NCBI RefSeq assembly: GCF_018390695.1
Contig: NZ_JAHBGF010000020.1
Span: forward strand, 62,001-126,000
DNA: 64,000 bases
DNA from: Ancylobacter sonchi
GTDB taxonomy: Bacteria > Pseudomonadota > Alphaproteobacteria > Rhizobiales > Xanthobacteraceae
Direction: 5' to 3'
This document shows positions 28,378-36,566 of the stretch, piece after piece. Made by a program: the position numbers and the translations under genes. Every line of letters starts with the position of its first letter. The stretch's first letter is position 1. The notes beneath the pieces are model-generated. The model had not been told where the DNA came from and did no database searches. It saw only the letters and a program-made list of their open reading frames with translations.

Positions 28378-29529
28378 ATGAGACGGCTCGCCATCGGCTT
28401 CATCCCGCTCACCGACGCCGCGACGCTGATCGCCTGTGCCGAGCGCGGCTTCGCCACCGCCGAGGGGCTGGAGATCGACCTGCACCGCGAGGTGTCCTGG
28501 GCCAATATACGCGACCGGCTGAATGTCGGCCTGCTCGACGGCGCGCACATGCTGGCGCCACTCGCCATTGCCTCCTCGCTCGGCCTCGGCCATGTGCGGG
28601 TGCCGCTGGTCGCCGCCTTCGCGCTGAACCTGAATGGCGGCGCCATCACCGTGGCGCCGGAGCTGCACGCCGCCCTGGCGGCGACCGGCGAGGACCTGGC
28701 GACCGGCGCCGGCACGGCGCGCGCGCTCGGTGAGGTGGTGCGGCAGCGGGCGGCGGCGGGGGGCGAGCAGCTCACCTTCTCCTCGGTCTACAGCTTCTCC
28801 ACCCACACCTATGCGCTGCGCCACCTGATGGAGGCCGGCGGCCTCGATCCCGACCGCGACGTGCGCCTCGTGGTGGTGCCGCCCTCCTACACGGTGGAGA
28901 ATCTGCGCTCGGGGCTGATCCACGGCTTCTGCGTCGGCTCGCCGTGGAACAGCGTGGCGGTGGAGGCCGGGGTCGGGCGCATCGCGCTGCTCGGCACCGA
29001 ATTGTTCGCCCGCGCGCCGGAAAAGGTGCTCGGCGTGCACGCACGCTTCGCCAATGCCGAGCCGGACGTGCTGCGCCGGCTGATCCGCGCGCTGGAGGCG
29101 GCGGCGCGCTGGTGCGAGGCGGGCGAGAACCGCGCCGACCTCGTGCGCCTGCTGGCCGAGCCGCGCTTCCTCGGCGTGAGGGCCGACATCATCGAGCGCA
29201 CGCTGACCGGCCGGCCGGATGTCGGCCCCGGCGGTGCCGCGCGCAGCGATCCGGATTTCCTGGTGCTGCATCGCGGCGGCGCGACACGGCCGGATCCGCG
29301 CCACGCGCTGTGGATCTACGCGCAGATGGTGCGGGCCGGCCAGGCCGGCTACGCGGTGGACGCCGCGCGCGAGGCGCAGGCGGTCTATCGGCCCGATCTC
29401 TACGACGCCGCGCTGGGGATCACCGCCCGGCCGCCGGCCGAGGATGGCGACCCGGTCGGCACGCGTTTCGGCGAGCCGTTCGACCCGGAGGATGTCGAGG
29501 CCTATCTGGCGCGGCTTGGCAGGAACTGA
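28378..29529 (+). CDS. nasS: Nitrate sensor NasS (NrtA/CmpA-like, cytoplasmic)
   Basis: The 383-residue protein has the NrtA/CmpA binding fold: GFIPLTDAATLIACAERGFATAEGL at the start, TFSSVYSFSTHTYALRHLMEAGGL, VVPPSYTVENLRSGLIHGFCVGSPWNSVAVE. It has no signal peptide, unlike the true transporter protein at 29908. It sits 10 bases after nasT, which identifies it as NasS: it binds NasT without nitrate or nitrite and releases it when ligand is bound. Confidence 0.93.
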   Translation: MRRLAIGFIPLTDAATLIACAERGFATAEGLEIDLHREVSWANIRDRLNVGLLDGAHMLAPLAIASSLGLGHVRVPLVAAFALNLNGGAITVAPELHAALAATGEDLATGAGTARALGEVVRQRAAAGGEQLTFSSVYSFSTHTYALRHLMEAGGLDPDRDVRLVVVPPSYTVENLRSGLIHGFCVGSPWNSVAVEAGVGRIALLGTELFARAPEKVLGVHARFANAEPDVLRRLIRALEAAARWCEAGENRADLVRLLAEPRFLGVRADIIERTLTGRPDVGPGGAARSDPDFLVLHRGGATRPDPRHALWIYAQMVRAGQAGYAVDAAREAQAVYRPDLYDAALGITARPPAEDGDPVGTRFGEPFDPEDVEAYLARLGRN

Positions 29530-29588
29530 GCCGCTGCGGCGGATTCTTAGCCGGATGCGCGAAATATCCGCATGCAATGAGGTGTTTT

Positions 29589-29603
29589 GCTCACTATTTG
29601 AGC
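29589..29603. promoter_or_regulatory. Inverted repeat, candidate activator (NtrC-type) site
   Basis: GCTCA-CTATT-TGAGC is a perfect 5+5 inverted repeat with a 5-base spacer, centred about 136 bases before the predicted transcription start. Distance and symmetry suit an NtrC enhancer, although the arms differ from the usual GCAC/GTGC. A second short hairpin (AAGGTAT-AGAA-ATACCTT, 29613-29630) lies next to it and may be the weak end of the nasTS transcript. Confidence 0.35.
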
Positions 29604-29704
29604 GTGTGCAATAAGGTATAGAAATACCTTTCTGTAAATATTCTTGTCTAGTAAGTCATTGATTCTGTTTGCAATTATTCGCCTTTAGTCATGCTTTTGC
29701 AGAA

Positions 29705-29720
29705 TTGGCACGATTTATGT
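29705..29720 (+). promoter_or_regulatory. Sigma54-like promoter of the nitrate assimilation operon
   Basis: TTGGCACGATTTATGT carries a perfect -24 element (TTGGCACG) with GG at 29707-29708; the -12 element reads ATGTA instead of TTGCA, with GT where GC is expected at the right distance. The predicted start is near 29731, which puts the first ANTAR hairpin at the 5' end of the RNA, as in known NasT-controlled leaders. The -12 mismatch keeps this a candidate. Confidence 0.5.
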
Positions 29721-29732
29721 ATGTTTAATCTC

Positions 29733-29801
29733 ACCGTTCGATCAACGACGATCACGGTTTCCCGATTTCCGCCCAGCGATGGGTTGCAGCAAAGCCGCTG
29801 C
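29733..29801 (+). promoter_or_regulatory. NasT (ANTAR) target leader: two hexaloop hairpins
   Basis: Hairpin P1 (29733-29758): arms ACCGT/ACGGT and GATC/GATC with a TC bulge, loop AACGAC. Hairpin P2 (29786-29801): arms GCAGC/GCTGC, loop AAAGCC. Both six-base loops have A at position 1 and G at position 4, the rule for ANTAR-bound RNAs. A third hairpin, GACGGA-TCTTC-TCCGTC (29808-29824), and a GC hairpin at 29852-29875 follow before the nrtA start. An alternative pairing of the P2 5' side with GGCTTGCCTG (29832-29841), ahead of TGTGTTT, could be the competing terminator. No classical T-run terminator is seen. Confidence 0.65.
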
Positions 29802-29907
29802 CTGCAAGACGGATCTTCTCCGTCGCTGCCGTGGCTTGCCTGTGTTTCATCGCCGCGCTCGGAAATGGGCGCGGCTCTCAAAAAATCGACTTCCGAGAGG
29901 CACGTTC

Positions 29908-31257
29908 ATGACCGACCGCATTGTGGCCGACCGTCCGAAATCCGTCCTCGCCTCCGCCGGCACCGGCGTTTCCCGCCGCTCCTTCCTCAAATCCAGCGCC
30001 GCCACCTTTGGGGCAGCCGCGCTCATGGAGAGCGTGCGGCTGGCCTTCCCCGGCGGCGTGCCCTTCGCCCATGCCGCTGCGCCTGAGACCACCAAGGCGG
30101 TGCTCGGCTATATCGCGCTCACCGATGCCGCGCCGCTGATCATCGCCAAGGAAAAGGGGCTGTTCGCCAAATACGGCATGCCCGATGTCGAGGTGGCGAA
30201 GCAGGCCTCCTGGGGCGCCACCCGCGACAATCTCGTGCTCGGCGGCGAGGCCAACGGCATTGACGGCGCGCACATCCTCACCCCGATGCCGTATCTTATC
30301 TCCACCGGCAAGGTGACGCAGAACAACGTGCCGACGCCGATGTACATCCTGGCGCGGCTCAATCTCGACAGCCAGGGCATCTCGGTCGCGCAGGAATATG
30401 CCGGGCTCAAGGTGACCGCCGACGCCGCGCCGCTGAAGGAGGCCTTCGCCGCCAAGAAGGCGGCCGGCAAGGACGTGAAGGTCGCCATGACCTTCCCGGG
30501 CGGCACGCACGATCTGTGGATCCGCTACTGGCTGGCCTCCGCAGGCATCGACCCCGACAAGGACGTCTCCACCATCGTGGTGCCGCCGCCGCAGATGGTG
30601 GCGAACATGAAGGTCGGCAACATGGACGCCTTCTGCGTCGGCGAGCCGTGGAACGAGCAGCTGGTCAACCAGGGCATCGGCTTCACCGCCTGCACCACCG
30701 GCGAGATCTGGAAGCACCACCCGGAAAAGGCGCTCGGCATGCGCGCCGCCTGGGTCGACAAGAACCCCGGCGCCGCGCAGGCGATCCTGATGGCGGTGAT
30801 GGAAGCCCAGCAATGGTGCGACGCCATGGCCAACAAGGACGAGATGGCGCAGATCCTCGGCCGTCGGCAGTGGTTCAACGTGCCGCCCAAGGACGTGCTC
30901 GGCCGGCTGAAGGGCGACATCAATTACGGCGACGGCCGCGTCGCCAACGGCACCGACCTCTACATGAAGTTCTGGCAGGACCACGCCTCCTACCCGTTCA
31001 AGAGCCATGACGCCTGGTTCGTCACCGAGGACATTCGCTGGGGCAAGTTCGAGCCGTCGACCGACGTCAAGGCGCTGGTCGACAAGGTGAACCGCGAGGA
31101 CATCTGGCGCGCGGCGGCCAAGCAGCTCGGCGTCGCCGCCGCCGATATCCCGGCCTCGGCCTCGCGCGGCAAGGAGACGTTCTTCGACGGCAAGGTGTTC
31201 GATCCCGACAACCCGTCGGCCTATCTCGCCAGCCTCGGCATCAAGCGCATCGCCTGA
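29908..31257 (+). CDS. nrtA: Nitrate ABC transporter substrate-binding protein (NrtA/NasF)
   Basis: The 449-residue CmpA/NrtA-family protein starts with a Tat signal (SRRSFLKSSAATFGAAALM, residues about 22-42). Then come LGYIALTDAAPLIIAKEKGLFAKYG, GAHILTPMPYLIS, FPGGTHDLWIRYWLASAGI and NMDAFCVGEPWNEQ, matching nitrate-binding proteins. ATG 29908 follows GAGAGG. It is the first gene of the eight-gene operon, behind the ANTAR leader. Periplasmic; it delivers nitrate (or nitrite) to NrtB. It is a paralogue of the cytoplasmic NasS encoded just upstream. Confidence 0.94.
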   Translation: MTDRIVADRPKSVLASAGTGVSRRSFLKSSAATFGAAALMESVRLAFPGGVPFAHAAAPETTKAVLGYIALTDAAPLIIAKEKGLFAKYGMPDVEVAKQASWGATRDNLVLGGEANGIDGAHILTPMPYLISTGKVTQNNVPTPMYILARLNLDSQGISVAQEYAGLKVTADAAPLKEAFAAKKAAGKDVKVAMTFPGGTHDLWIRYWLASAGIDPDKDVSTIVVPPPQMVANMKVGNMDAFCVGEPWNEQLVNQGIGFTACTTGEIWKHHPEKALGMRAAWVDKNPGAAQAILMAVMEAQQWCDAMANKDEMAQILGRRQWFNVPPKDVLGRLKGDINYGDGRVANGTDLYMKFWQDHASYPFKSHDAWFVTEDIRWGKFEPSTDVKALVDKVNREDIWRAAAKQLGVAAADIPASASRGKETFFDGKVFDPDNPSAYLASLGIKRIA

Positions 31258-31330
31258 GCCTTCGCCGGTTCCGGCGGCGGCGCCGCCAGACCCATCCGAT
31301 GCCTCGACCTTCTCGATCCGGGAGCCTCGC

Positions 31331-32251
31331 ATGTCCATTACCGCATTGAAGAGCGAGGCCGTGGTCTCGCCGTCCACACCTAAGGGCGCGAGCGCCCCGG
31401 CCAAAGGCGCGGAGATCGTGCGGCTGGCACCGTCCCGCCCGACGCCGCGCACCAATCGTTTCGCCGGCTATGCGCATCGTGTGTCGGTGGCGGTCGTGCC
31501 GCCTTTGGTGGTGCTGCTGGCCCTGCTCGGCATCTGGGAGCTGCTGTGCTCCGGCTCCGGCGCCACGCTGCCGCCGCCCTCCACCATCTGGCAGGAATCC
31601 TACGACCTGATCGTCAACCCGTTCTTCGTCAACGGGTCGCAGGACATCGGCCTCGGCTGGCGGGTGCTGGTCTCGCTGCAGCGCGTCGCCATCGGCTTCG
31701 GCCTCGCGGCGGTGGCGGGCATCCTGCTCGGCGTGATCGTCGGCCAGTCGGTCTGGGCGATGCGCGGGCTCGATCCGATCTTCCAGGTGCTGCGCACCGT
31801 GCCGCCGCTCGCCTGGCTGCCGATCGCGCTGGCGGCGTTCCGCGACTCGAATCCCTCGGCGATCTTCGTGATCTTCATCACCGCCATCTGGCCGGTGATC
31901 ATCAACACCGCGGTCGGCGTGCGCAACATCCCGCAGGACTACCGCAACGTCGCGAAAGTCTTGCGGCTCAACCCGCTGGAATTCTTCGTGAAGATCATGC
32001 TGCCCTCGGCGGCGCCCTACATCTTCACCGGCCTTCGGATCGGCGTCGGCCTGTCCTGGCTCGCCATCGTGGCGGCGGAGATGCTCACCGGCGGCGTCGG
32101 CATCGGCTTCTTCATCTGGGACGCGTGGAACTCCTCGCGCCTGTCCGACATCATCGTGGCGCTGGTCTATATCGGCGTGGTCGGGTTCATCCTCGACCGC
32201 CTCGTCGCCGGCATCGGCGCCTTCGTCACTCGCGGCACCGCCGCAGCCTGA
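31331..32251 (+). CDS. nrtB: Nitrate ABC transporter permease
   Basis: The 306-residue BPD-type permease has about six membrane helices after a 50-residue cytoplasmic N-terminus. Family marks: the periplasmic loop ATLPPPSTIWQESYDLIVNPFF, IFQVLRTVPPLAWLPIALAAF, ITAIWPVIINTAVGVRNIP, and the EAA loop coupling to the ATPase (NPLEFFVKIMLPSAAPYIFTGLRIG). It lies between the binding protein and the ATPase. The gap of 73 bases after nrtA has no clear terminator. Confidence 0.94.
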   Translation: MSITALKSEAVVSPSTPKGASAPAKGAEIVRLAPSRPTPRTNRFAGYAHRVSVAVVPPLVVLLALLGIWELLCSGSGATLPPPSTIWQESYDLIVNPFFVNGSQDIGLGWRVLVSLQRVAIGFGLAAVAGILLGVIVGQSVWAMRGLDPIFQVLRTVPPLAWLPIALAAFRDSNPSAIFVIFITAIWPVIINTAVGVRNIPQDYRNVAKVLRLNPLEFFVKIMLPSAAPYIFTGLRIGVGLSWLAIVAAEMLTGGVGIGFFIWDAWNSSRLSDIIVALVYIGVVGFILDRLVAGIGAFVTRGTAAA

Positions 32252-32265
32252 AGGAGGGGAAGCCG

Positions 32266-33060
32266 ATGACCGCCTATCTCAAGCTCGATCACATCGACAA
32301 GTCCTTCGCCCGCGGCGGCGCCGTCACCGAGGTACTGAAGGAAGTCTCGCTCGACATCGCCAAGGGCGAGTACATCTCGATCATCGGCCATTCCGGCTGC
32401 GGCAAGTCGACCCTGCTCAACATCGTCGCCGGCCTCACCCAGGCCAGCGCCGGCGGGGTGATCCTCGAGGGCCGGCAGGTGGATTCGCCCGGCCCGGACC
32501 GGGCGGTGGTGTTCCAGAACCATTCGCTGCTGCCCTGGCTGTCGGTCTACGACAATGTGCGCCTCGCGGTGGACAAGGTGTTCTCCGGCACCAAGAGCCG
32601 GGCCGAACGCAACGACTGGACGCTGCACAATCTCGACCTCGTGCAGATGGCGCATGCCCGGGATCGCCGTCCCTCGGAAATCTCCGGCGGCATGAAGCAG
32701 CGCGTCGGCATCGCCCGCGCGCTGGCCATGGAGCCGAAGGTGCTGCTGCTCGACGAGCCCTTCGGCGCGCTCGACGCGCTGACCCGGGCGCATCTGCAGG
32801 ATTCGGTGATGCAGATCCACGCCGCGCTCGGCAACACGGTGATCATGATCACCCACGACGTCGACGAGGCGGTGCTGCTCTCCGACCGCATCGTGATGAT
32901 GACCAACGGCCCCTCCGCCCGCATCGGCGAGGTGCTCGACGTGCGGCTGCCACGCCCGCGCCGGCGGCTGGAGCTGGTCACAGACCCGGCCTATCTCGTC
33001 TGCCGCGAGGCGGTGCTGAAGTTCCTCTACGAACGCCACCGCTTCGTCGAAGCCGCGTGA
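32266..33060 (+). CDS. nrtD: Nitrate ABC transporter ATP-binding protein
   Basis: The 264-residue ATPase has Walker A GHSGCGKSTLLN, Q-loop VVFQNHSLLPWLSVYDNV (the SLLPW form is typical of nitrate/taurine importers), signature EISGGMKQRVGIARALAM, Walker B VLLLDEPFGALDALT and switch His MITHDVDEAV, all intact. It has no extra C-terminal binding-protein domain, so it is NrtD-like rather than NrtC-like. AAGGAGGGG precedes ATG 32266. Confidence 0.94.
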   Translation: MTAYLKLDHIDKSFARGGAVTEVLKEVSLDIAKGEYISIIGHSGCGKSTLLNIVAGLTQASAGGVILEGRQVDSPGPDRAVVFQNHSLLPWLSVYDNVRLAVDKVFSGTKSRAERNDWTLHNLDLVQMAHARDRRPSEISGGMKQRVGIARALAMEPKVLLLDEPFGALDALTRAHLQDSVMQIHAALGNTVIMITHDVDEAVLLSDRIVMMTNGPSARIGEVLDVRLPRPRRRLELVTDPAYLVCREAVLKFLYERHRFVEAA

Positions 33061-33070
33061 GGAGGCGAGC

Positions 33071-33529
33071 ATGACCCCCGATCGCATCGCGCTGCTGCGC
33101 GACAGCTTCGCCAAGGTGCGCCCGATCTCGGAAGCGGCCGCCGGGCTGTTCTATGGCCGGCTGTTCGAGATCGCCCCCGAGGTGCGTCCGCTGTTCAAGG
33201 GCGACATGACCGAGCAGGGCCGCAAGCTGATGGCCACCCTCGGCGTGGTGGTCAACGGCATGCACGACCTGCCGGCGCTGCTGCCGGCGGTGCAGCGGCT
33301 CGGCGCCCGGCATGCCGGCATGGGCGTGCAGCCTGAGCATTTCGCGCCGGTCGGCGCGGCGCTGCTCTGGACGCTGGAGCAGGGCCTCGGCGCGGATTTC
33401 ACCCCGCCGGTGCGCGAGGCCTGGACCGAGGCCTATGGGCTGCTGTCCGGGGTGATGATCGAGGCGCTGGAGCAGGCGCCGGCCGAGGAAGGCCCGTTCG
33501 GCCGCATCGTCGGGGTGGCCGCGCCATGA
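33071..33529 (+). CDS. Single-domain globin (flavohaemoglobin globin-type)
   Basis: The 152-residue bacterial haemoglobin is of the Vgb/Hmp globin class. It has Tyr28 (B10) in LFYGRLFE, Gln49 (E7) in TEQGRKL and proximal His81 (F8) in GARHAGMGV, the residue set that supports O2 binding and NO dioxygenation. There is no reductase domain; the next gene begins 4 bases before its stop and encodes a different FAD enzyme. Its place between nitrate uptake and nitrite reduction suggests protection from NO formed as a side product, or electron/O2 handling. The Hmp-type reductase it may need is at 26349-27662. Confidence 0.9.
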   Translation: MTPDRIALLRDSFAKVRPISEAAAGLFYGRLFEIAPEVRPLFKGDMTEQGRKLMATLGVVVNGMHDLPALLPAVQRLGARHAGMGVQPEHFAPVGAALLWTLEQGLGADFTPPVREAWTEAYGLLSGVMIEALEQAPAEEGPFGRIVGVAAP

Positions 33530-34791
33530 GCACGAGCCCGCTTCGCGAAAAGGTGGTGGTGGTCGGCAATGGCATGGCGGCGGCGAAGTTCTGCGAGGAA
33601 CTCACCGCGCTGGCGCCGGAGCGCTTCGCCCTCACCGTGATCGGCGCCGAGCCGCACCTCGCCTATAACCGGGTGCTGCTCTCCTCGCTGCTGGCCGGCG
33701 AGGTGGGCGCCGACGATTTGGTGCTGAAGGACGCCGGCTGGTGGGCCGCGCGCGGCATCGAGCTGAAGCTCGGCACCCCGGTCGCGGCGGTCGCCACCGC
33801 CGCGCGGCAGGTGCGCCTCGCCGACGGATCGGCGCTGCCCTATGGCCGGCTGGTCCTGGCGACCGGCTCCAGCGCTATCCGCCTGCCGCTGCCGGGCATG
33901 GACCTGCCGGGCGTGCTGACCTTTCGCGACATGGCCGATGTCGGCGCGCTGCTCGCCGCCGCCCGGCCGGGGCTGCGCGCCATCGTCATCGGCGGCGGGC
34001 TGCTCGGGCTGGAGGCCGCCACCGGCCTCGCCGGTGCCGGGGCGGAGACCGCCATTATCCATCTCGCCGACCGGCTGATGGAGCGCCAGCTCGACGCCCG
34101 CGCCGGCGCGCTGCTGCGCCAGGCCGTGGAGGCACGCGGCATCACCGTGCATCTCGACGCCTCGACGCAGGCGATCGAGGGCGCCGGACGGGTCGAGGGG
34201 CTGCGCCTCGCCGACGGGCGGCTGCTGCCGGCCGATCTGGTGGTGGTCGCCTGCGGCGTGCGTCCCAATGCTGAACTCGCCCGCGCCGCCGGCATCCGCT
34301 GCAATCGCGGCATCCTGGTCGATGACGGCCTCGCCACCGAGGCGGCCGACATCTTCGCCCTCGGCGAATGCGCCGAGCATCGCGGCCAGGTCTACGGCCT
34401 CGTCGAGCCGGCCTATGAGCAGGCGCGGGTGCTGGCCCGCCGCCTCGCCGGCGCGGGTGGGGCCTATGCCGGCAGCGTGCTCGCCACCAATCTCAAGGTC
34501 TCCGGCGTGCATGTGTTCTCCGCCGGCGACTTCCTCGGCGCCGAGGGCACGCAGGAAATGGTGCTCGCCGATCCCGGCCTCGGCCTCTATCGCCGGCTGG
34601 TGCTGCGCAGCGACGGGCGCGCGACCCGCCTCGTCGGCGCGGTGCTGTTCGGCGATACCGCCGACGGCCTGTTCTATCTCGACCTGATGCGGTCCGGCCG
34701 CGACATCGGCCCCGAGCGCGCCGCGCTCGCCTTCGGGCGCGCCTATGTGGCGCCGGACCTTTCCACGCAATCCCTGCCGGAGGCCGCGTGA
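33526..34791 (+). CDS. NADH/FAD oxidoreductase, NirB N-domain / NasC type
   Basis: The 421-residue protein matches the N-terminal FAD/NAD module of NirB and the NasC/NasB nitrate reductase electron-transfer subunits: VVVVGNGMAAAKFCEEL (FAD), YNRVLLSSLLAGE, LATGSSAIRLPLPG, VIGGGLLGLEAATGL (NAD), NAELARAAGIRCNRGILVDD and ATNLKVSGVHVFSAGDF. The [2Fe-2S] and sirohaem parts of NirB are missing. It would pass electrons from NADH to NasA, whose C-terminal BFD-like [2Fe-2S] domain fits this. It overlaps the globin stop by 4 bases and nirA by 1 base. Confidence 0.88.
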   Translation: MSTSPLREKVVVVGNGMAAAKFCEELTALAPERFALTVIGAEPHLAYNRVLLSSLLAGEVGADDLVLKDAGWWAARGIELKLGTPVAAVATAARQVRLADGSALPYGRLVLATGSSAIRLPLPGMDLPGVLTFRDMADVGALLAAARPGLRAIVIGGGLLGLEAATGLAGAGAETAIIHLADRLMERQLDARAGALLRQAVEARGITVHLDASTQAIEGAGRVEGLRLADGRLLPADLVVVACGVRPNAELARAAGIRCNRGILVDDGLATEAADIFALGECAEHRGQVYGLVEPAYEQARVLARRLAGAGGAYAGSVLATNLKVSGVHVFSAGDFLGAEGTQEMVLADPGLGLYRRLVLRSDGRATRLVGAVLFGDTADGLFYLDLMRSGRDIGPERAALAFGRAYVAPDLSTQSLPEAA

Positions 34792-36566
34792 TGGGCACCG
34801 ATTTCGTTCCCGAACAGAAGCGCTATCTCGAAGGTTTCGTCGCCGGCCTCGCCGCGACCCGCGCCGCCGGCAGCATCGCCGCCGCGCCGGCGAGTGCCAG
34901 GGCTGCGCCGGCCGAGCCGACCGGGCCGGACGCCAGCGCCCATCGCGCCATGGCCCGCGTCGAGGCCGAGGGCCGCAAGCTGGTCAATGAGGAGAAGGCC
35001 AAGCGCGAAGAGCTCGGCCTCGACAGCTATGGCCGCATGAAGCAGCACGCCCGCGACGCCGCCTTTCCCAAGGGCGTCGACGTGTTCCGCTGGAAGTTCC
35101 ATGGCCTGTTCTACGTCGCGCCGACGCAGGACAGCTATATGTGCCGGCTGCGCATCCCGAACGGCATCCTGAAATACTGGCAGTTCGCCGGCGTGGCCGA
35201 TCTCGCCGACCGGCATGGTGGCGGCTATTCGCACGTCACCACCCGCGCCAACCTGCAGATCCGCGAGATCCCCGCCACCGACGGGCCGGCGGTGCTGGAG
35301 GGGCTGATCGGCCTCGGGCTCACCGCGCGCGGCTCCGGCGCGGACAACATCCGCAACGTCACCGGCGGCCCGACCGCCGGCATCGACCCGCAGGAGCTGG
35401 TCGACACCCGCCCCTACGCGCTCGACTGGCACTACCACATCCTCGCCGACCGCTCGCTCTACGGCCTGCCGCGCAAGTTCAACGTCGCCTTCGACGGCGG
35501 TGGGCGCATCGGCGCGCTGGAGGACACCAACGACATCGGCTTCCAGGCGGTGGAGGTGGCTGAAGGCCACGGCATCGAGCCGGGCGTGTGGTTCCGCGTT
35601 GTGCTCGGCGGCATCACCGGCCATATGGACTTCGCCCGCGACACCGGCGTGGTGGTGAAGCCGGATCAGGCCAGCGACGTCGCCGACGCCATGGTGCGGG
35701 TGTTCATCGACCATGGCGACCGCACCGACCGCAAGAAGGCGCGGCTGAAATACGTGCTCGACTCCTTCGGCTTCGAGAAGTTCCTGGCGCTCACCGAGGA
35801 GAAGCTCGGCTGGAAGCTGCCGCGCGTGCCGGCCTCCGCCGTCGCGCTGCGCCCCGAGCCCGACCGGCTCGCCCATATCGGCGTGCACCCCCAGAAGCAG
35901 GCCGGCCTCAACTGGGTCGGCGTTGTCCTGCCCACGGGCAAGATGACCGTCGAGCAGATGCACGGCCTCGCCCGGCTCGCCCGCGACCTCGGCGATGGCG
36001 AGATCCGGCTCACCGTCTGGCAGAACCTGATCCTCTCCGGCGTGCCGGACGACAAGGTGGCGCTGGTCGAGGCGGCGGTCGAGGCGCTCGGCCTGTCCAT
36101 CCGCGCCACCGCGATCCGCGCCGGGCTGGTCGCCTGTACCGGCTCGATCGGCTGCCGCTTCGCCAATGCCGACACCAAGGGCGCGGCCGAGGCGATCGCC
36201 CGCCATTGCGAGGAGCGGGTCACTCTCGATCTGCCGGTCAACATCCACGTCACCGGCTGCCCGCATAGCTGCGCCCAGCACTATATCGGCGACATCGGCC
36301 TCGTCGGCGCCCGCGTGCCGGTGAACGAGGACGGCGACACGGTGGATGGCTTCCACCTGGTGGTCGGCGGAGGCTTCGGCTCCGACGCTGCCATCGCCCG
36401 CGAGCTCTATCGCGACGTGAAGGCGACCGAGGCGCCGGTGGTGGTGGAAAACCTTTTGCGCGCCTGGCTCGCCCACCGCGCCGATGCCGCCGAGACGCTC
36501 GCCCGTTTCACCCGCCGCCATGAGCCGGACGCCCTCAGGGCGCTGGTCGAGGAGGAGACGCGCTGA
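34791..36566 (+). CDS. nirA: NirA-type sirohaem/[4Fe-4S] nitrite reductase
   Basis: The 591-residue assimilatory nitrite (or sulfite-like) reductase has two ferredoxin-like repeats and two sirohaem domains. The cluster/sirohaem cysteines are in CTGSIGC (near residue 448) and TGCPHSC (near 488), and HVTTRANLQIREIP and NVTGGPTAGIDP are substrate-side motifs of NirA. The first 60 residues are an Ala-rich extension. NirA enzymes usually take electrons from ferredoxin; none is encoded here, but the next gene (1-base overlap) is an Fe-S/FAD reductase. ATG 34791 shares one base with the previous stop. Confidence 0.93.
   Translation: MGTDFVPEQKRYLEGFVAGLAATRAAGSIAAAPASARAAPAEPTGPDASAHRAMARVEAEGRKLVNEEKAKREELGLDSYGRMKQHARDAAFPKGVDVFRWKFHGLFYVAPTQDSYMCRLRIPNGILKYWQFAGVADLADRHGGGYSHVTTRANLQIREIPATDGPAVLEGLIGLGLTARGSGADNIRNVTGGPTAGIDPQELVDTRPYALDWHYHILADRSLYGLPRKFNVAFDGGGRIGALEDTNDIGFQAVEVAEGHGIEPGVWFRVVLGGITGHMDFARDTGVVVKPDQASDVADAMVRVFIDHGDRTDRKKARLKYVLDSFGFEKFLALTEEKLGWKLPRVPASAVALRPEPDRLAHIGVHPQKQAGLNWVGVVLPTGKMTVEQMHGLARLARDLGDGEIRLTVWQNLILSGVPDDKVALVEAAVEALGLSIRATAIRAGLVACTGSIGCRFANADTKGAAEAIARHCEERVTLDLPVNIHVTGCPHSCAQHYIGDIGLVGARVPVNEDGDTVDGFHLVVGGGFGSDAAIARELYRDVKATEAPVVVENLLRAWLAHRADAAETLARFTRRHEPDALRALVEEETR

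Noticed and set aside
29852-29875. GCCGCGC/GCGCGGC hairpin as the intrinsic terminator of the nas leader
   Set aside because: The stem is good, but the following bases are TCTCAAAAAA, not a T-run on the transcribed strand.
33526-34791. Annotating this gene as nitrite reductase large subunit NirB
   Set aside because: Only the FAD/NAD module is present; Fe-S and sirohaem domains are missing and a separate NirA follows.
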